Shown here piece by piece: positions 52,701 through 62,116 of a DNA stretch of 64,000 bases; positions within the stretch are counted from its first letter, which is position 1; the number at the start of each line of letters is the position of its first letter. Below the pieces are notes generated by a model. That model ran no database searches, was not told where the DNA came from, and worked only from the letters and a program-made list of their open reading frames with translations. Made by a program: the position numbers and the translations under genes. The stretch comes from Chryseobacterium contaminans (GTDB lineage Bacteria > Bacteroidota > Bacteroidia > Flavobacteriales > Weeksellaceae): positions 40,414-104,413 of the forward strand of contig NZ_MAYF01000112.1 in NCBI RefSeq assembly GCF_001684955.1. Reading direction: 5' to 3'.

Positions 52701-53354
52701 ATGAAATTGCATAGAGAATCAAAAGGAACAATTACGGTTGCTACAATACTTTTTCTGGTATTGGGAGCTTTAGCCATCTATTTCCTTAAAATATGGTCTT
52801 TGTTGATCATCGCACCTTTATTGGTCATTTACTGTCTTATATTCTGGTTTTTCAGAGTTCCGGACCGTACCATTCTTGACCATAGAGAGAATGTAATAGC
52901 TCCGGTAGACGGAAAAGTGGTAATGATCAAAGAAGTGGAAGAAAATGAATTCATTAAAGGAAAGGCCATTCAGGTTTCTATCTTCATGTCTCCATTGAAC
53001 GTACACATCTGCAGATATCCGGTAAGCGGAAAAGTGATCTATAAAAAATACCATCCGGGTAAATATCTGGTAGCTTGGCATGAAAAGTCATCTACAGAGA
53101 ATGAAAGAACAACCGTAGCTGTTGAAACTGAAACCAATCATAAAGTAGTTTTCAGACAAATTGCAGGATATGTAGCCAGAAGGATCGTATTCTACTGTAA
53201 TGAAGGAGATCAGGCTAAAGCCGGGCATGAGTTCGGATTTATTAAATTCGGGTCAAGAATGGACGTATTCCTGCCTTTAGATACAGAAATCATCTGCAAG
53301 ATCGGAGACATTACCAAAGGAGGTTTAGATGTCATCGCTAAATTGAAAGATTAA
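52701..53354 (+). CDS. psd: Phosphatidylserine decarboxylase proenzyme
   Basis: 217 residues, the short Psd type. It decarboxylates phosphatidylserine to phosphatidylethanolamine. The N-terminal membrane pair (ITVATILFLVLGALAIYFL and LIIAPLLVIYCLIFWFF) is followed by VIAPVDGKVVMI, QVSIFMSPLNVHICRYPVSGKV, and the self-cleavage site FGSR, where cleavage between Gly184 and Ser185 forms the pyruvoyl group. The gene is last of the LUD-cdsA-psd operon, and a terminator begins 22 bases after the stop. Confidence 0.93.
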   Translation: MKLHRESKGTITVATILFLVLGALAIYFLKIWSLLIIAPLLVIYCLIFWFFRVPDRTILDHRENVIAPVDGKVVMIKEVEENEFIKGKAIQVSIFMSPLNVHICRYPVSGKVIYKKYHPGKYLVAWHEKSSTENERTTVAVETETNHKVVFRQIAGYVARRIVFYCNEGDQAKAGHEFGFIKFGSRMDVFLPLDTEIICKIGDITKGGLDVIAKLKD

Positions 53355-53375
53355 GATTTATAAATCATCATACTG

Positions 53376-53401
53376 AAGACTGTTCTGAAAAGGGCGGTCT
53401 T
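53376..53401 (+). terminator. Terminator of psd
   Basis: An 11-bp stem with G-T wobble pairs (AAGACTGTTCT with AGGGCGGTCTT) around GAAA, followed by TTTTTG. Confidence 0.85.
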
Positions 53402-53458
53402 TTTTGTTTCTAAACACAAATGATACAAATAGGTTGAACGGAATATCACTAATAAAAA

Positions 53459-53477
53459 ACCGAGGATATACCCCGGT
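53459..53477 (-). terminator. Terminator of the ABC transporter and DUF1801 transcript
   Basis: On the minus strand ACCGGGG and CCTCGGT pair with one G-T wobble around a 5-base loop and run into TTTTTTA. Confidence 0.72.
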
Positions 53478-53525
53478 CCTACTTTGTTATTTATATTGTG
53501 TCTGATTCTTTAATTCAGATCAGTC

Positions 53526-53876
53526 TCAAGCTTTAATATATGGCTTTATTTCGTCTAATAAGCTCAATATAAACTCTACTGGCAAATCCTCTTCAGCATC
53601 AATTAAAAGGATCTTAAACTTCTTCCTTCCATCCTGTGTAAGTTCCGGATAATCCAGTTTGTCACCATGATAAAAACTCAGGTAGTGTTTTTTATATTTT
53701 TTGCTGTAATAAAAATAGCACAGCATTTTCTTTTTGTATTTGATAAACGGAAGCCCAAAGCTGAAAGTTTCTGTGATATTTTCAGGATCTGAAGCCAGAA
53801 TGGTTTCCCGTAAAAAAAGAAGAGTACTTCTTTCAGGCTCTTCGATTCTGTAGAAATACTCTTGTATAGGATTCAT
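53526..53876 (-). CDS. DUF1801 family protein
   Basis: 116 residues, cytoplasmic. It fits DUF1801: MNPIQEYFYRIEEPERSTLLFLRETILASDPENITETFSFGLPFIKYKKKMLCYFYY (start), then LSFYHGDKLDYPELTQDGRKKFKILLID. Some family members, such as YdhG of Bacillus subtilis, are described as iron-chaperone-like, but the function here is not established. The ABC exporter ends 23 bases upstream, so the two may share a transcript. Confidence 0.82.
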   Translation of the reverse strand: MNPIQEYFYRIEEPERSTLLFLRETILASDPENITETFSFGLPFIKYKKKMLCYFYYSKKYKKHYLSFYHGDKLDYPELTQDGRKKFKILLIDAEEDLPVEFILSLLDEIKPYIKA

Positions 53877-53899
53877 TTTTTATGATGATTTAAAAATAA

Positions 53900-55738
53900 T
53901 TAGTCAAAGTTTTGAAGTTCAACAAGCTTGTTGTACATTCCTTTCTTAGCGATAAGGTCATGGTGGGTTCCCTGTTCTATGATGGTTCCTTTCTCCATAA
54001 CTACAATCCAGTCTGCTTTTTGGATGGTGGAAAGTCTGTGGGCGATCACGAGGGAAGTTCTGTTCTCCATCATTTTTTCCAAAGCATCCTGTACAAATCT
54101 TTCAGACTCTGTATCTAAAGCTGAAGTTGCTTCATCCAGAATCATGATCGGTGGATTTTTCAATACAGCTCTTGCAATGGAAACTCTTTGTTTTTGTCCT
54201 CCGGAAAGTTTATTTCCATCATCTCCGATATTGGTATCATAGCCTTCAGAAAGCCCCGTAATGAATGTATCTGCATTTGCAATCTTAGCAGCTGCAATTA
54301 CTTCTTCTCTGGTGGCATCAGGCTTACCCATCAGAATGTTATTGTAAACGGTATCATTGAATAATACAGATTCCTGGGTTACCATTCCCAGAAGCTGGCG
54401 GTATTCCTGTAATTTCAAATGTTTGATATCTACACCATCAATAAGAATTTGTCCTTCAGAAACATCATAGAATCTTGCTAAAAGGTTGGCAATGGTTGTT
54501 TTTCCACTTCCACTTTGTCCTACCAAAGCAACGGTTTTTCCTTTAGGAATCGTCAGATCAAAGTTTTTAAGGATCAGATTGGCTTTATCATAATAGAATC
54601 CAATATTTTTGAATTCAATATTTCTGTTCAGTGTTGAGATCGAAACCGGCTCTGCAATTTCTTCAATTTTCACATCTGCATCAAGGATTTCCAATACTCT
54701 TTTCAAAGAAGCTTCTCCTTTCTGTACATTGGAAATAGAGGTTGATAAACTCTTCGCAGGAGGAAGAATCTGGAAGAACATTCCCAGAAATACAAGGAAG
54801 TCCGCAGGGGATATGCTTTGTTCTACAATAATCTGCTTCCCTCCATACCATGCAATAATCAAAAAGGTAATAGAACCTAAGAATTCGCTCATTGGAGATG
54901 CCAATTCTTTCTTTTTACCCAAATTGATAGAACTTGAAATCCATTTGTTCATAGATTTCATGAAACGGTTGTCCATAATCTTTTCGGCATTAAATATTTT
55001 AATAACCTTTGAAGATTTTAAAGTTTCATCAACAATAGAAAATATGGTTCCCAGTTCATGCTGTGCCTCATGAGAATCTTTCTTAAGACTTTTCCCGATT
55101 AATGCAATCATAGTTCCCATAACAGGAAGTACCAGCAGGGAGAAAAGCGTCATTTCAGCACTCAGGAAGAATAAAGTAACCAATGTACTGATTAACATGA
55201 AAGGAGCATTGATAAGCTCTATTAAGCTCCCTAAAATATTTCCTTCAACATCACCTACGTCATTAGACATACGGGACATCATATCTCCCTTTCTGCTTTC
55301 TGTAAAAAAGGATACCGGTAAAGAAAGTATTTTTCTGTACATGGCTCCACGAAGGTCTTTGGTAACCCCTACACGATAGTTGATGAGTAATAAAGACCCG
55401 AAATATCGGAAGGCATTTCTTAAAAAGAACATAAAGGCAGTGACGATACAAAGCCACGCAAGAACAGTTAACGAACCGTGAACACTTACTAAAGTCTGGA
55501 TATAATAGTTGGAATATTCTTTTATATAAGTGAAGAAATCTAGAAATTCACCGGAGTAAACAGGTGGTGTTTCATACTTTTCAGGTTTAATGGTGCCGAA
55601 AAGCATTCCTAAAACCGGTAAAATAGTCCCCAGGGAAGCAATCTGAAATAAAGAATACAGAATATTGAAAAATAAACTTCCGTAGATATATTTTTGATGA
55701 GGCTTGGCGAACCTCAGAATTTTTTTATACTCATTCAT
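53900..55738 (-). CDS. ABC exporter, membrane and ATPase domains fused (MsbA-like)
   Basis: 612 residues. The membrane domain (about 1-330) has six membrane segments, and VGDVEGNILGSLIELINAPFMLISTLVTLFFLS is one helix pair. The ATPase domain has Walker A VALVGQSGSGKTTIANLLARFYD, the Q-loop MVTQESVLFNDTVYNNI, the signature NKLSGGQKQRVSIARAVLKNPP, Walker B IMILDEATSALD, and the H-loop VIAHRLST. It is a half-transporter that dimerises. The substrate is not shown; lipid A flipping by MsbA is the closest guess from family resemblance. Confidence 0.92.
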   Translation of the reverse strand: MNEYKKILRFAKPHQKYIYGSLFFNILYSLFQIASLGTILPVLGMLFGTIKPEKYETPPVYSGEFLDFFTYIKEYSNYYIQTLVSVHGSLTVLAWLCIVTAFMFFLRNAFRYFGSLLLINYRVGVTKDLRGAMYRKILSLPVSFFTESRKGDMMSRMSNDVGDVEGNILGSLIELINAPFMLISTLVTLFFLSAEMTLFSLLVLPVMGTMIALIGKSLKKDSHEAQHELGTIFSIVDETLKSSKVIKIFNAEKIMDNRFMKSMNKWISSSINLGKKKELASPMSEFLGSITFLIIAWYGGKQIIVEQSISPADFLVFLGMFFQILPPAKSLSTSISNVQKGEASLKRVLEILDADVKIEEIAEPVSISTLNRNIEFKNIGFYYDKANLILKNFDLTIPKGKTVALVGQSGSGKTTIANLLARFYDVSEGQILIDGVDIKHLKLQEYRQLLGMVTQESVLFNDTVYNNILMGKPDATREEVIAAAKIANADTFITGLSEGYDTNIGDDGNKLSGGQKQRVSIARAVLKNPPIMILDEATSALDTESERFVQDALEKMMENRTSLVIAHRLSTIQKADWIVVMEKGTIIEQGTHHDLIAKKGMYNKLVELQNFD

Positions 55739-55932
55739 TCAATGAAAAATTTGGATAGCAAAATTACGTAAAATTAGAAGATAAGACGTTCTTAATCCCG
55801 TTTTACTTTAATGGATAAGTTTCAAAATAAAGGTTTTTGTTACAACATGCTGAAATAAAGTGAAAAAGAAGTAAGGAATACTACAGAATCTGAAAGGTAA
55901 AAACAGCAGATTTTCAGATAAAATCAAAATAA

Positions 55933-55951
55933 AACCGCCAAATAGGCGGTT
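55933..55951 (-). terminator. Terminator of the M28 peptidase gene
   Basis: AACCGCC and GGCGGTT pair on the minus strand around a 5-base loop and run into TTTATTTT, 19 bases past the stop. Confidence 0.88.
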
Positions 55952-55969
55952 GTTGTATGAAGGTTAAAA

Positions 55970-56893
55970 TTAGTTGAAATTTACCTGGTCGTTATATTGG
56001 GGAGCAAAGTTTTTAGGATTTAATTTCTCCAATGTCTTTCCAAAGTTGTTGATGATTTGGGTCATATTATCTACATCCACAATACTGATATCATCATTTA
56101 CTTGGTGATAGTGAGTAGCTTTAGTCATATCAACCGTTGAAAATGAATGAGCAATGATCTTCTTCTTTACAAAGCTGACGTTATCTGAACGATAAAACAA
56201 TTGCTGTTCTGCATAGGGATCAGCATTGATTTTTAACCCATTTGCCGCATAGGTATTAAAGAGTTCATCAAGATTTGAAAAACCATCTCCGGTCATATAT
56301 AAAGCATTTTTTCCCCATTGGGATTCTGTAGCAACCATTTCAAAATTGAAAAGGGCTGTCATATTTTTATATATTTTATCAAGATTTTTATCCTCAGAGA
56401 TCGCTTTGGAACCAAGCATTCCCTTTTCCTCTCCGTTGAAAGCTATAAAAGCCATGGAAAACTCCGGTTCCTTATCTTTAAAATAATCTGCGATACCAAC
56501 CAGTGTAGTAATTCCGCTGGCATCATCATCAGCGCCATTATAAATATTATCGCCACTTTTACTGTTTGTACCGATATGATCAAAATGTCCTGAAAAGCCA
56601 AGGGTTTTATCAGATTTACCTTTCTTTATACCACAAACATTGTAAGCTGTTTTACCCTTATAGACAAAAGGAACCAGGTAAGAATTTCCTGTACAGTATT
56701 TAAGGTTGTTTTCTTTGAAAAGAGTAGCAATATAGTTAGCTGCATTTTCATTTTCTGGAGTTCCGATTTCACGTCCCTTCATTTCATCAGATGCTAAAGT
56801 GGAAATAACAGTTTTTACCCTTTCTTTTGAAATTTCCTGTGCAAAAACAGATATAGAGAATAGTGATAAAGTAAGATACGTTAGCTTTTTCAT
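55970..56893 (-). CDS. Secreted M28 family metallopeptidase
   Basis: 307 residues with signal peptide MKKLTYLTLSLFSISVFAQ. The di-zinc aminopeptidase features are GFSGHFDHIGTNS (His ligand), NGADDDASGITTLVGIADYF (bridging Asp), IAFNGEEKGMLGSKAI (catalytic Glu pair), and a C-terminal His in KATHYHQVNDD. It probably trims peptides in the periplasm or outside. There is no T9SS tail. It is monocistronic, flanked by a terminator and a divergent spacer. Confidence 0.9.
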   Translation of the reverse strand: MKKLTYLTLSLFSISVFAQEISKERVKTVISTLASDEMKGREIGTPENENAANYIATLFKENNLKYCTGNSYLVPFVYKGKTAYNVCGIKKGKSDKTLGFSGHFDHIGTNSKSGDNIYNGADDDASGITTLVGIADYFKDKEPEFSMAFIAFNGEEKGMLGSKAISEDKNLDKIYKNMTALFNFEMVATESQWGKNALYMTGDGFSNLDELFNTYAANGLKINADPYAEQQLFYRSDNVSFVKKKIIAHSFSTVDMTKATHYHQVNDDISIVDVDNMTQIINNFGKTLEKLNPKNFAPQYNDQVNFN

Positions 56894-57022
56894 AGTCTTT
56901 AATTAAAAGTTATAGGATCTGTCGCCTTTTATATTAAAATGTTGCAGGGAAGTTACATAAATTAATTGAGCTGAGCGGATTACTGTACAGAATAACAAAA
57001 TACAGATAGGTATAAATAAAAA

Positions 57023-57044
57023 AACAGCTCCTAAAGGAACTGTT
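57023..57044 (-). terminator. Terminator of the DUF4293 gene
   Basis: On the minus strand AACAGTTCCT pairs with AGGAGCTGTT, one mismatch, loop TTT, followed by seven T residues. Confidence 0.8.
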
Positions 57045-57068
57045 CTTACTCAAAAAATCGTTGTAAGG

Positions 57069-57458
57069 TTATCGAAGTCTGTCTACAGATTTCACGAGCC
57101 TCTCATCTTTACGGATATATACATTTGCAATAAGCAGACATATTACCGCTATTAATGGGAAAATCGGCTCAATACCCTTCTCAGGAAACTGAATTCCTCC
57201 GGATAAGCTTAGCAGCCAGTACACCAATACACCAATCAACAAAGCGTTTATAATGATGCTGATTGTATTCAGCAAAATTTGTCTTTTTCTGTTTTTGAAA
57301 CTAAAAATACTTAATGAGCCAATAATAACAAGGATAATACATCCTATATTAAGTACAGGAATGTTGTCTGAAATCACAACATCCTGTCCTGTTATAAAAA
57401 GGAAAACAGCAGCTAAAACTGCTAATAAAGTCCATATAGTTTGTATTCTCTGTAGCAT
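57069..57458 (-). CDS. DUF4293 family membrane protein
   Basis: 129 residues with four predicted membrane segments (TIWTLLAVLAAVFLFITGQ, IGCIILVIIGSLSIF, TISIIINALLIGVLVYWLLS, IFPLIAVICLLIANVYI). The start MLQRIQTIWTLLA and end KDERLVKSVDRLR are typical of DUF4293. The function is unknown. It is divergent from rho, an arrangement I recall from other flavobacteria. Confidence 0.86.
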   Translation of the reverse strand: MLQRIQTIWTLLAVLAAVFLFITGQDVVISDNIPVLNIGCIILVIIGSLSIFSFKNRKRQILLNTISIIINALLIGVLVYWLLSLSGGIQFPEKGIEPIFPLIAVICLLIANVYIRKDERLVKSVDRLR

Positions 57459-57602
57459 TGAATATTAAATTCTTGGCAAAAATAATATAAATTTTGCACA
57501 ATTCAAAAATAAGTGTAGATTTGCATTATACAATGTACTTGAAAACCAAAGTCACCGGACTTACTTTTCTTACTCACAATTAATTACATTTTTACATTAA
57601 AT

Positions 57603-59417
57603 ATGTTTAACATAGAAACGTTAAGGTCAAAATCCGTAACGGAACTGACTAAAATCTTAAAGGATTTGGGCGTTAAAGTTGCAAGAAACAGCAATGAAAA
57701 TGACAAAATCTTTGCAATTCTTGACTTTCAGGCATCCAATCCTAAAGTAGCAAAAGATTATTTCAACGCCACGGAAATCAGCGCCAATACTGAAGAAGCT
57801 CCAGCAGAAAAAACTGCAAAAGCTCCTGTAAAAAAAGCTGCTCCAAAGAAAGCCCAGGCAAAACCTAAGGCAACTGCAAAAGCTCCGGCAGAACCAAAAG
57901 TAGAGGAAAAAGTAGAAGAAACAACGCCGGTTGCAGAAGAAATAAAAGCAGAAGAAGCTAAAACTGAAACAGTAGTAGCAACAGCCAACGAAGAAGCATC
58001 TGCAGCTAATCCAGCTAAGAAAAAAAGAAAAAGAGTTTCTACCGGTACAGGGAATACAGAAACCTCTCAGGAGAAAACAGAAGCTCCTAAAAACACAGAA
58101 TCTCAAGAGCCTGCACAGGCGGAAGAAAAGCCTCATAACCCTCAACAACAGCAGGCTAACAGACCTCAAAAAGGACACAACCATCCACAGAACAGTGGAA
58201 ACCAACATAAAAATCAAAACCAGCACCAGAATCCTAACCAAAATCAGAACAGACATTCTGAAAAGGCTGAGGAACAGCAAGACCATAAGAAGGAATTTAA
58301 TTTCGACGGAATGGTAAGCATTGAAGGGGTGTTGGAAATTTTACCTGACAATTACGGATTTTTACGTTCTTCAGACTTTAGTTATATCTCTTCTCCTGAT
58401 GATGTGTATGTTTCTACGGCACAGATCAGAAATTTCGGTTTAAAAACCGGAGATACCGTTAAAGGAATTGTAAGATTGCCGAAAGAAGGTGAAAAATATT
58501 TTTCATTATTAAGACCTACAGAAGTTAACGGACGTGATCTTGCATTCATCAAAGACCGTGTTGCTTTTGAATATCTTACTCCGCTTTTCCCTGAAGAAAA
58601 ATTCAACCTTGCAGGAAGCGGTTCTACCGTGTCTACAAGAATTGTTGATCTATTCGCACCTATTGGTAAGGGACAGAGAGCAATGATTGTTGCACAGCCG
58701 AAAACCGGTAAGACCATGTTGCTTAAAGATATTGCTAATTCTATTGCCGCTAACCACCCGGAAGTATATATGATGGTTCTTCTGATTGATGAACGTCCGG
58801 AAGAGGTTACTGATATGGAAAGAAGCGTAAATGCAGAAGTAATTGCCTCTACATTTGATGAAGCAGCTGAAAAACACGTAAAAGTGGCTAACCTGGTTTT
58901 GGCAAAAGCTCAGAGAATGGTAGAGTGTGGGCATGATGTTGTGATTCTGTTAGACTCTATTACCAGATTGGCAAGAGCTTACAATACGGTAACTCCGGCA
59001 TCAGGTAAGGTACTTTCCGGAGGGGTAGATGCCAATGCACTTCACAGGCCGAAAAGATTCTTCGGAGCAGCAAGAAAAATTGAAGGTGGAGGATCTCTTA
59101 CAATTATTGCCACTGCATTAATTGATACAGGTTCTAAGATGGACGAAGTAATCTTTGAAGAATTTAAAGGTACGGGTAATATGGAACTTCAGTTAGACCG
59201 AAAAATTGCTAACAGAAGAATTTATCCTGCTATAGATCTTGTAGCATCCAGCACGCGTAGAGACGATCTTCTTTTGGATGAAGTAACTTCACAGAGAATG
59301 TGGATTTTAAGAAAATACCTTTCTGAAATGAATCCTGTAGAAGCTATGGAATTTGTAGATAAGAACATTAAAGGAACTCTTAACAATGAGGAATTCCTGA
59401 TGTCTATGAATAAATAA
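57603..59417 (+). CDS. rho: Transcription termination factor Rho with long disordered insertion
   Basis: 604 residues, about 180 more than Escherichia coli Rho. Rho is a hexameric RNA helicase that ends transcription. The order is a Rho N-terminal helix domain (about 1-50), a low-complexity stretch rich in Ala, Lys, Glu then Gln, Asn and His (about 55-230), the OB-fold RNA-binding domain ([15 protein letters not shown]), and the ATPase core with Walker A QPKTGKT (365-371), [30 protein letters not shown], and the C-terminal RMWILRKYL. The insertion is a known Bacteroidetes trait. A terminator follows. Confidence 0.96.
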   Translation: MFNIETLRSKSVTELTKILKDLGVKVARNSNENDKIFAILDFQASNPKVAKDYFNATEISANTEEAPAEKTAKAPVKKAAPKKAQAKPKATAKAPAEPKVEEKVEETTPVAEEIKAEEAKTETVVATANEEASAANPAKKKRKRVSTGTGNTETSQEKTEAPKNTESQEPAQAEEKPHNPQQQQANRPQKGHNHPQNSGNQHKNQNQHQNPNQNQNRHSEKAEEQQDHKKEFNFDGMVSIEGVLEILPDNYGFLRSSDFSYISSPDDVYVSTAQIRNFGLKTGDTVKGIVRLPKEGEKYFSLLRPTEVNGRDLAFIKDRVAFEYLTPLFPEEKFNLAGSGSTVSTRIVDLFAPIGKGQRAMIVAQPKTGKTMLLKDIANSIAANHPEVYMMVLLIDERPEEVTDMERSVNAEVIASTFDEAAEKHVKVANLVLAKAQRMVECGHDVVILLDSITRLARAYNTVTPASGKVLSGGVDANALHRPKRFFGAARKIEGGGSLTIIATALIDTGSKMDEVIFEEFKGTGNMELQLDRKIANRRIYPAIDLVASSTRRDDLLLDEVTSQRMWILRKYLSEMNPVEAMEFVDKNIKGTLNNEEFLMSMNK

Positions 59418-59437
59418 ATTTAATTATTGTTAAATAG

Positions 59438-59465
59438 AAAGCACGGGTCTTAGGATTCGTGCTTT
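59438..59465 (+). terminator. Rho-independent terminator of rho
   Basis: AAAGCACG and CGTGCTTT pair around a 12-base loop and are followed by TTAGTTT. Confidence 0.8.
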
Positions 59466-59563
59466 TTAGTTTACTAATTTGCAAATAAAAAAATATTTAG
59501 AAATTTAATTCATTCTAAATCAATATATCAATGTTAAAGATTTATTAAAGTAATCCCCAATCT

Positions 59564-59594
59564 TTGATAATACCTTAAATATTGGCTAATTTTG
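59564..59594 (+). promoter_or_regulatory. Promoter of sodA
   Basis: TTG (59564-59566) and TAATTTTG (59587-59594) are separated by 20 bases, a close match to the flavobacterial -33 and -7 consensus, and lie 25 bases before the ATG. This is the best promoter match in the window. Confidence 0.7.
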
Positions 59595-59619
59595 AAGTAT
59601 AACATTAAAAATAAAGATT

Positions 59620-60216
59620 ATGTCATTTGAATTACCAAAATTAGGATATGCATACGATGCATTAGAGCCTACGATCGATGCAAGAACTATGGAAATCCAC
59701 TATACAAAGCACCATCAGGCGTATATTGACAATTTAAATAAAGCCATTGAAGGAACTGATCTGGCAGGAAAAACTATTGAAGAAATCTGCAAGACAGGAA
59801 CTGATAAGCCAGCTGTAAGAAACAACGGAGGAGGACACTTCAACCACTCTTTATTCTGGGAAATCTTAACTCCTGGAGGAAGCAAAGAGCCGGTAGGAAA
59901 TGTAAAAGCTGCTATTGAAAACTATGGTGGTCTTGAAAAATTCAAAACCGATTTCTCTGAAGCTGCTAAAACAAGATTTGGTTCAGGATGGGCTTGGTTA
60001 GTAAAAAATGCTGACGGATCTGTATCTGTATCTTCAACTCCAAACCAGGATAACCCATTAATGCCTGTTGCAGACGTTAAAGGAACTCCGGTTTTAGGAT
60101 TGGATGTTTGGGAGCACGCTTACTACTTAAACTACCAAAACAGAAGACCTGACTATGTTTCTGCATTCTTTGATGTTGTAAACTGGGATAAAGTAGAAGA
60201 ATTATTCAACAAATAA
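59620..60216 (+). CDS. sodA: Superoxide dismutase, Mn type or cambialistic
   Basis: 198 residues, cytoplasmic; it converts superoxide to hydrogen peroxide and oxygen. Metal ligands are His27 ([12 protein letters not shown]), His76 ([11 protein letters not shown]), Asp162 and His166 ([13 protein letters not shown]). The Gly-Gly before the second ligand and Gln in TPNQDNPLM match the Mn pattern more than the Fe pattern, but metal use cannot be settled by sequence alone. It is monocistronic with its own promoter and terminator. Confidence 0.93.
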   Translation: MSFELPKLGYAYDALEPTIDARTMEIHYTKHHQAYIDNLNKAIEGTDLAGKTIEEICKTGTDKPAVRNNGGGHFNHSLFWEILTPGGSKEPVGNVKAAIENYGGLEKFKTDFSEAAKTRFGSGWAWLVKNADGSVSVSSTPNQDNPLMPVADVKGTPVLGLDVWEHAYYLNYQNRRPDYVSAFFDVVNWDKVEELFNK

Positions 60217-60236
60217 TTTTCATCTATTATAAAAAT

Positions 60237-60264
60237 AAAAGGTTCAGAAATTTCTGAACCTTTT
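60237..60264. terminator. Bidirectional terminator after sodA
   Basis: Perfect palindrome AAAAGGTTCAGAAA / TTTCTGAACCTTTT with a T tract beyond; it serves both sodA and the convergent vWA gene. Confidence 0.9.
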
Positions 60265-60285
60265 TTTAATGTGAAATGGTAAGAT

Positions 60286-61785
60286 TTATCTTTTTATCAT
60301 TTTCTGTGTGAACACTTCGTTACCTGAATTTACTTTTATCATGTAAATATTCGATGGTAATGAATGAATATCAACGGCTATTTCTTTTTCATTGTTAAAA
60401 GTCTTTTCAAAAACAACTTTACCATTGATGTCATTAACGTGTAATGATCCTGAGCGTACTTTGTCAAGTAATACCATAAATACCCCATTGTTAGGATTCG
60501 GTGAAATCTGGATGTTTTTCTGCTGAACTTTTTCTTTAAGCATAGATTTCGTGTTGTTAGGATCTGCATTAAGATCTATATGGTATTCTTTATCTTTTGG
60601 TTTAGTGAACTTAGCTGCAGGGCTGGAAATGGTTGTGTTGGTACGCAGATTTTCACAGTACATAAAATCATATGGAGAATTGATGCTGTTTTCAGCATGA
60701 ACCCCATCATTATTACCTCCCAAGGAATAAACAAGCTCAATAATAAATTTATATTGCCCTGAAGGTGGGTTGGTAAGATCTGCCTGATTGATGGTAAATT
60801 CAAATTCATTAGGATTAGGGAAATTAACCGTTGCAGAGGTTGGATACATTGTACTTGTTGCTATATCCAAAAGTGATATCTGAAAGTTTACAATGCTTGC
60901 TCCTTGTGGAATGGCATAGTTTCCATTTACCTGTATTGGAAAGCCTGTAGGTGTTTTACACGAGCGGGTCTGATAAGTGAAGTCAACATAAGCCGTGTTC
61001 ATTTTGCAGATGCTGTTGCTAAGTTCTGCTATTTCTGTGGTTGTTAACGCGAAATTTGTCTTATTAAGATAAAATCTTGGAAGCAGATTATGATCAGGAT
61101 CGTCATTGTATTGCTCAATAGGCCCGTTATATGAACCTCCTCGGCTTGCAATACTGGCTGCAGCTTCTATATAATATGAATAATCACTTACATGTACCAC
61201 AATAAATTTTGCATTTCTATCCATTTTAAACTTTGTAAAGGCAACAAAAGCATTATCTTCATGCAATCCATTAGGAGGATTGAAGTTAACCAGATAAGAG
61301 CCGCTGCTCAGGTTACCATTGGCTCTTTCAGCATCAGAGAACAAGACAATCACTAATGGTCTATCACGATGTTTATCTAATGTCTTTTGTGGACTCACAA
61401 TATCAGGGTGAGGATAGTGGTCTAGAGCAGATCCTATTAAGTTAACAGCATCATGAAAATGATCGCCATTCTTTAATCTTCTTGAGAACGTTTGGGCGGT
61501 GGCCAGGTCATTCGTGAAATTAGATTCTATATATATTCTTGGAAGAGAAGGAGTCATATCCTTATAGTCTGTTCCATAATGTACTACAGCAACCCGATTA
61601 TCACGATTACATTTTAAAACCTGTTCCATGAGTTTCATAGTAGAAACTGTCATTTGATTAAAGGCTACATCACTTATAGAGCCACTGTTATCCAGACAGA
61701 AAATGATATCACTTCCTGCTTGGGAGTAGAGGGGTTTCCAAGATAATAAAATTGAAAACAGGATAAGTTTAATAGTATTTCTCAT
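60286..61785 (-). CDS. Secreted von Willebrand factor A protein with T9SS tail
   Basis: 499 residues with signal peptide MRNTIKLILFSILLSWKPLYSQ. A vWA domain follows with the MIDAS motif DNSGS (IIFCLDNSGSISD), RVAVVHYG and VIVLFSDAER. A middle beta-rich domain with several Cys follows, and a type A T9SS sorting tail (QISPNPNNGVFMVLL, then SLPSNIYMIKV and FTQKMIKR) ends it. So it is exported through the outer membrane and held on the surface or released. vWA domains bind proteins with a metal ion; the partner is unknown. A 38-residue ORF lies just upstream on the same strand. Confidence 0.9.
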   Translation of the reverse strand: MRNTIKLILFSILLSWKPLYSQAGSDIIFCLDNSGSISDVAFNQMTVSTMKLMEQVLKCNRDNRVAVVHYGTDYKDMTPSLPRIYIESNFTNDLATAQTFSRRLKNGDHFHDAVNLIGSALDHYPHPDIVSPQKTLDKHRDRPLVIVLFSDAERANGNLSSGSYLVNFNPPNGLHEDNAFVAFTKFKMDRNAKFIVVHVSDYSYYIEAAASIASRGGSYNGPIEQYNDDPDHNLLPRFYLNKTNFALTTTEIAELSNSICKMNTAYVDFTYQTRSCKTPTGFPIQVNGNYAIPQGASIVNFQISLLDIATSTMYPTSATVNFPNPNEFEFTINQADLTNPPSGQYKFIIELVYSLGGNNDGVHAENSINSPYDFMYCENLRTNTTISSPAAKFTKPKDKEYHIDLNADPNNTKSMLKEKVQQKNIQISPNPNNGVFMVLLDKVRSGSLHVNDINGKVVFEKTFNNEKEIAVDIHSLPSNIYMIKVNSGNEVFTQKMIKR

Positions 61786-61806
61786 ATTTCATTGATTTTA
61801 GCATTG

Positions 61807-61923
61807 TTAATTTGAGAATTGATTAAATTCCTTATCCGATAATTCGAGGTTTACAGAGCCAAATGTCTGCAAGATAGAACATGGCATGGCTGAAAAGCAT
61901 GCAGTGCAAGATGTTTTTTTCAT
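61807..61923 (-). CDS. Short Cys-containing ORF upstream of the vWA gene
   Basis: A 38-residue ORF, MKKTSCTACFSAMPCSILQ then TFGSVNLELSDKEFNQFSN, ends 21 bases before the vWA start codon on the same strand. It has ATG with an AAAACC lead and a TAA stop. Three Cys lie at positions 6, 9 and 15, spaced as CxxC and five more. The second half is polar with LSDKEF. It has no signal peptide and no resemblance to a family I can name. Its position, directly behind a TATATTTG box and before vWA, supports a translated gene in that operon. A small-peptide precursor, leader peptide or chance ORF are all possible. Confidence 0.45.
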   Translation of the reverse strand: MKKTSCTACFSAMPCSILQTFGSVNLELSDKEFNQFSN

Positions 61924-61978
61924 GGTTTTAATTTTGTTTGGGTGAATAGATACTGAAATATCAAAATTCAGTGATATA

Positions 61979-61986
61979 CAAATATA
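61979..61986 (-). promoter_or_regulatory. Candidate -7 box of the small ORF-vWA operon
   Basis: TATATTTG on the minus strand fits TAnnTTTG. It lies 56 bases before the small ORF and no other box is nearer to the vWA gene. The remaining 331-base spacer is AT-rich and otherwise empty. Confidence 0.45.
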
Positions 61987-62116
61987 TTAAAACCTGAGCG
62001 AAATATTAAAATTATTTTATATAATTAAATAATTGTAGTATTTATTTATGTTTTTCTATTAAAAATAATATTTTTATTAACTTATTTCAATTTCATTTGA
62101 ATGGAATAGGTGAGAT

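Noticed and set aside
57657..58286. Phe/Cys-rich frame opposite rho
   Set aside because: It is the complement of the low-complexity insertion of rho, so its odd composition comes from that.
61786..61806. Possible programmed frameshift joining the small ORF to the vWA protein
   Set aside because: The vWA gene has its own ATG and a good signal peptide, and no slippery sequence was found in the gap.
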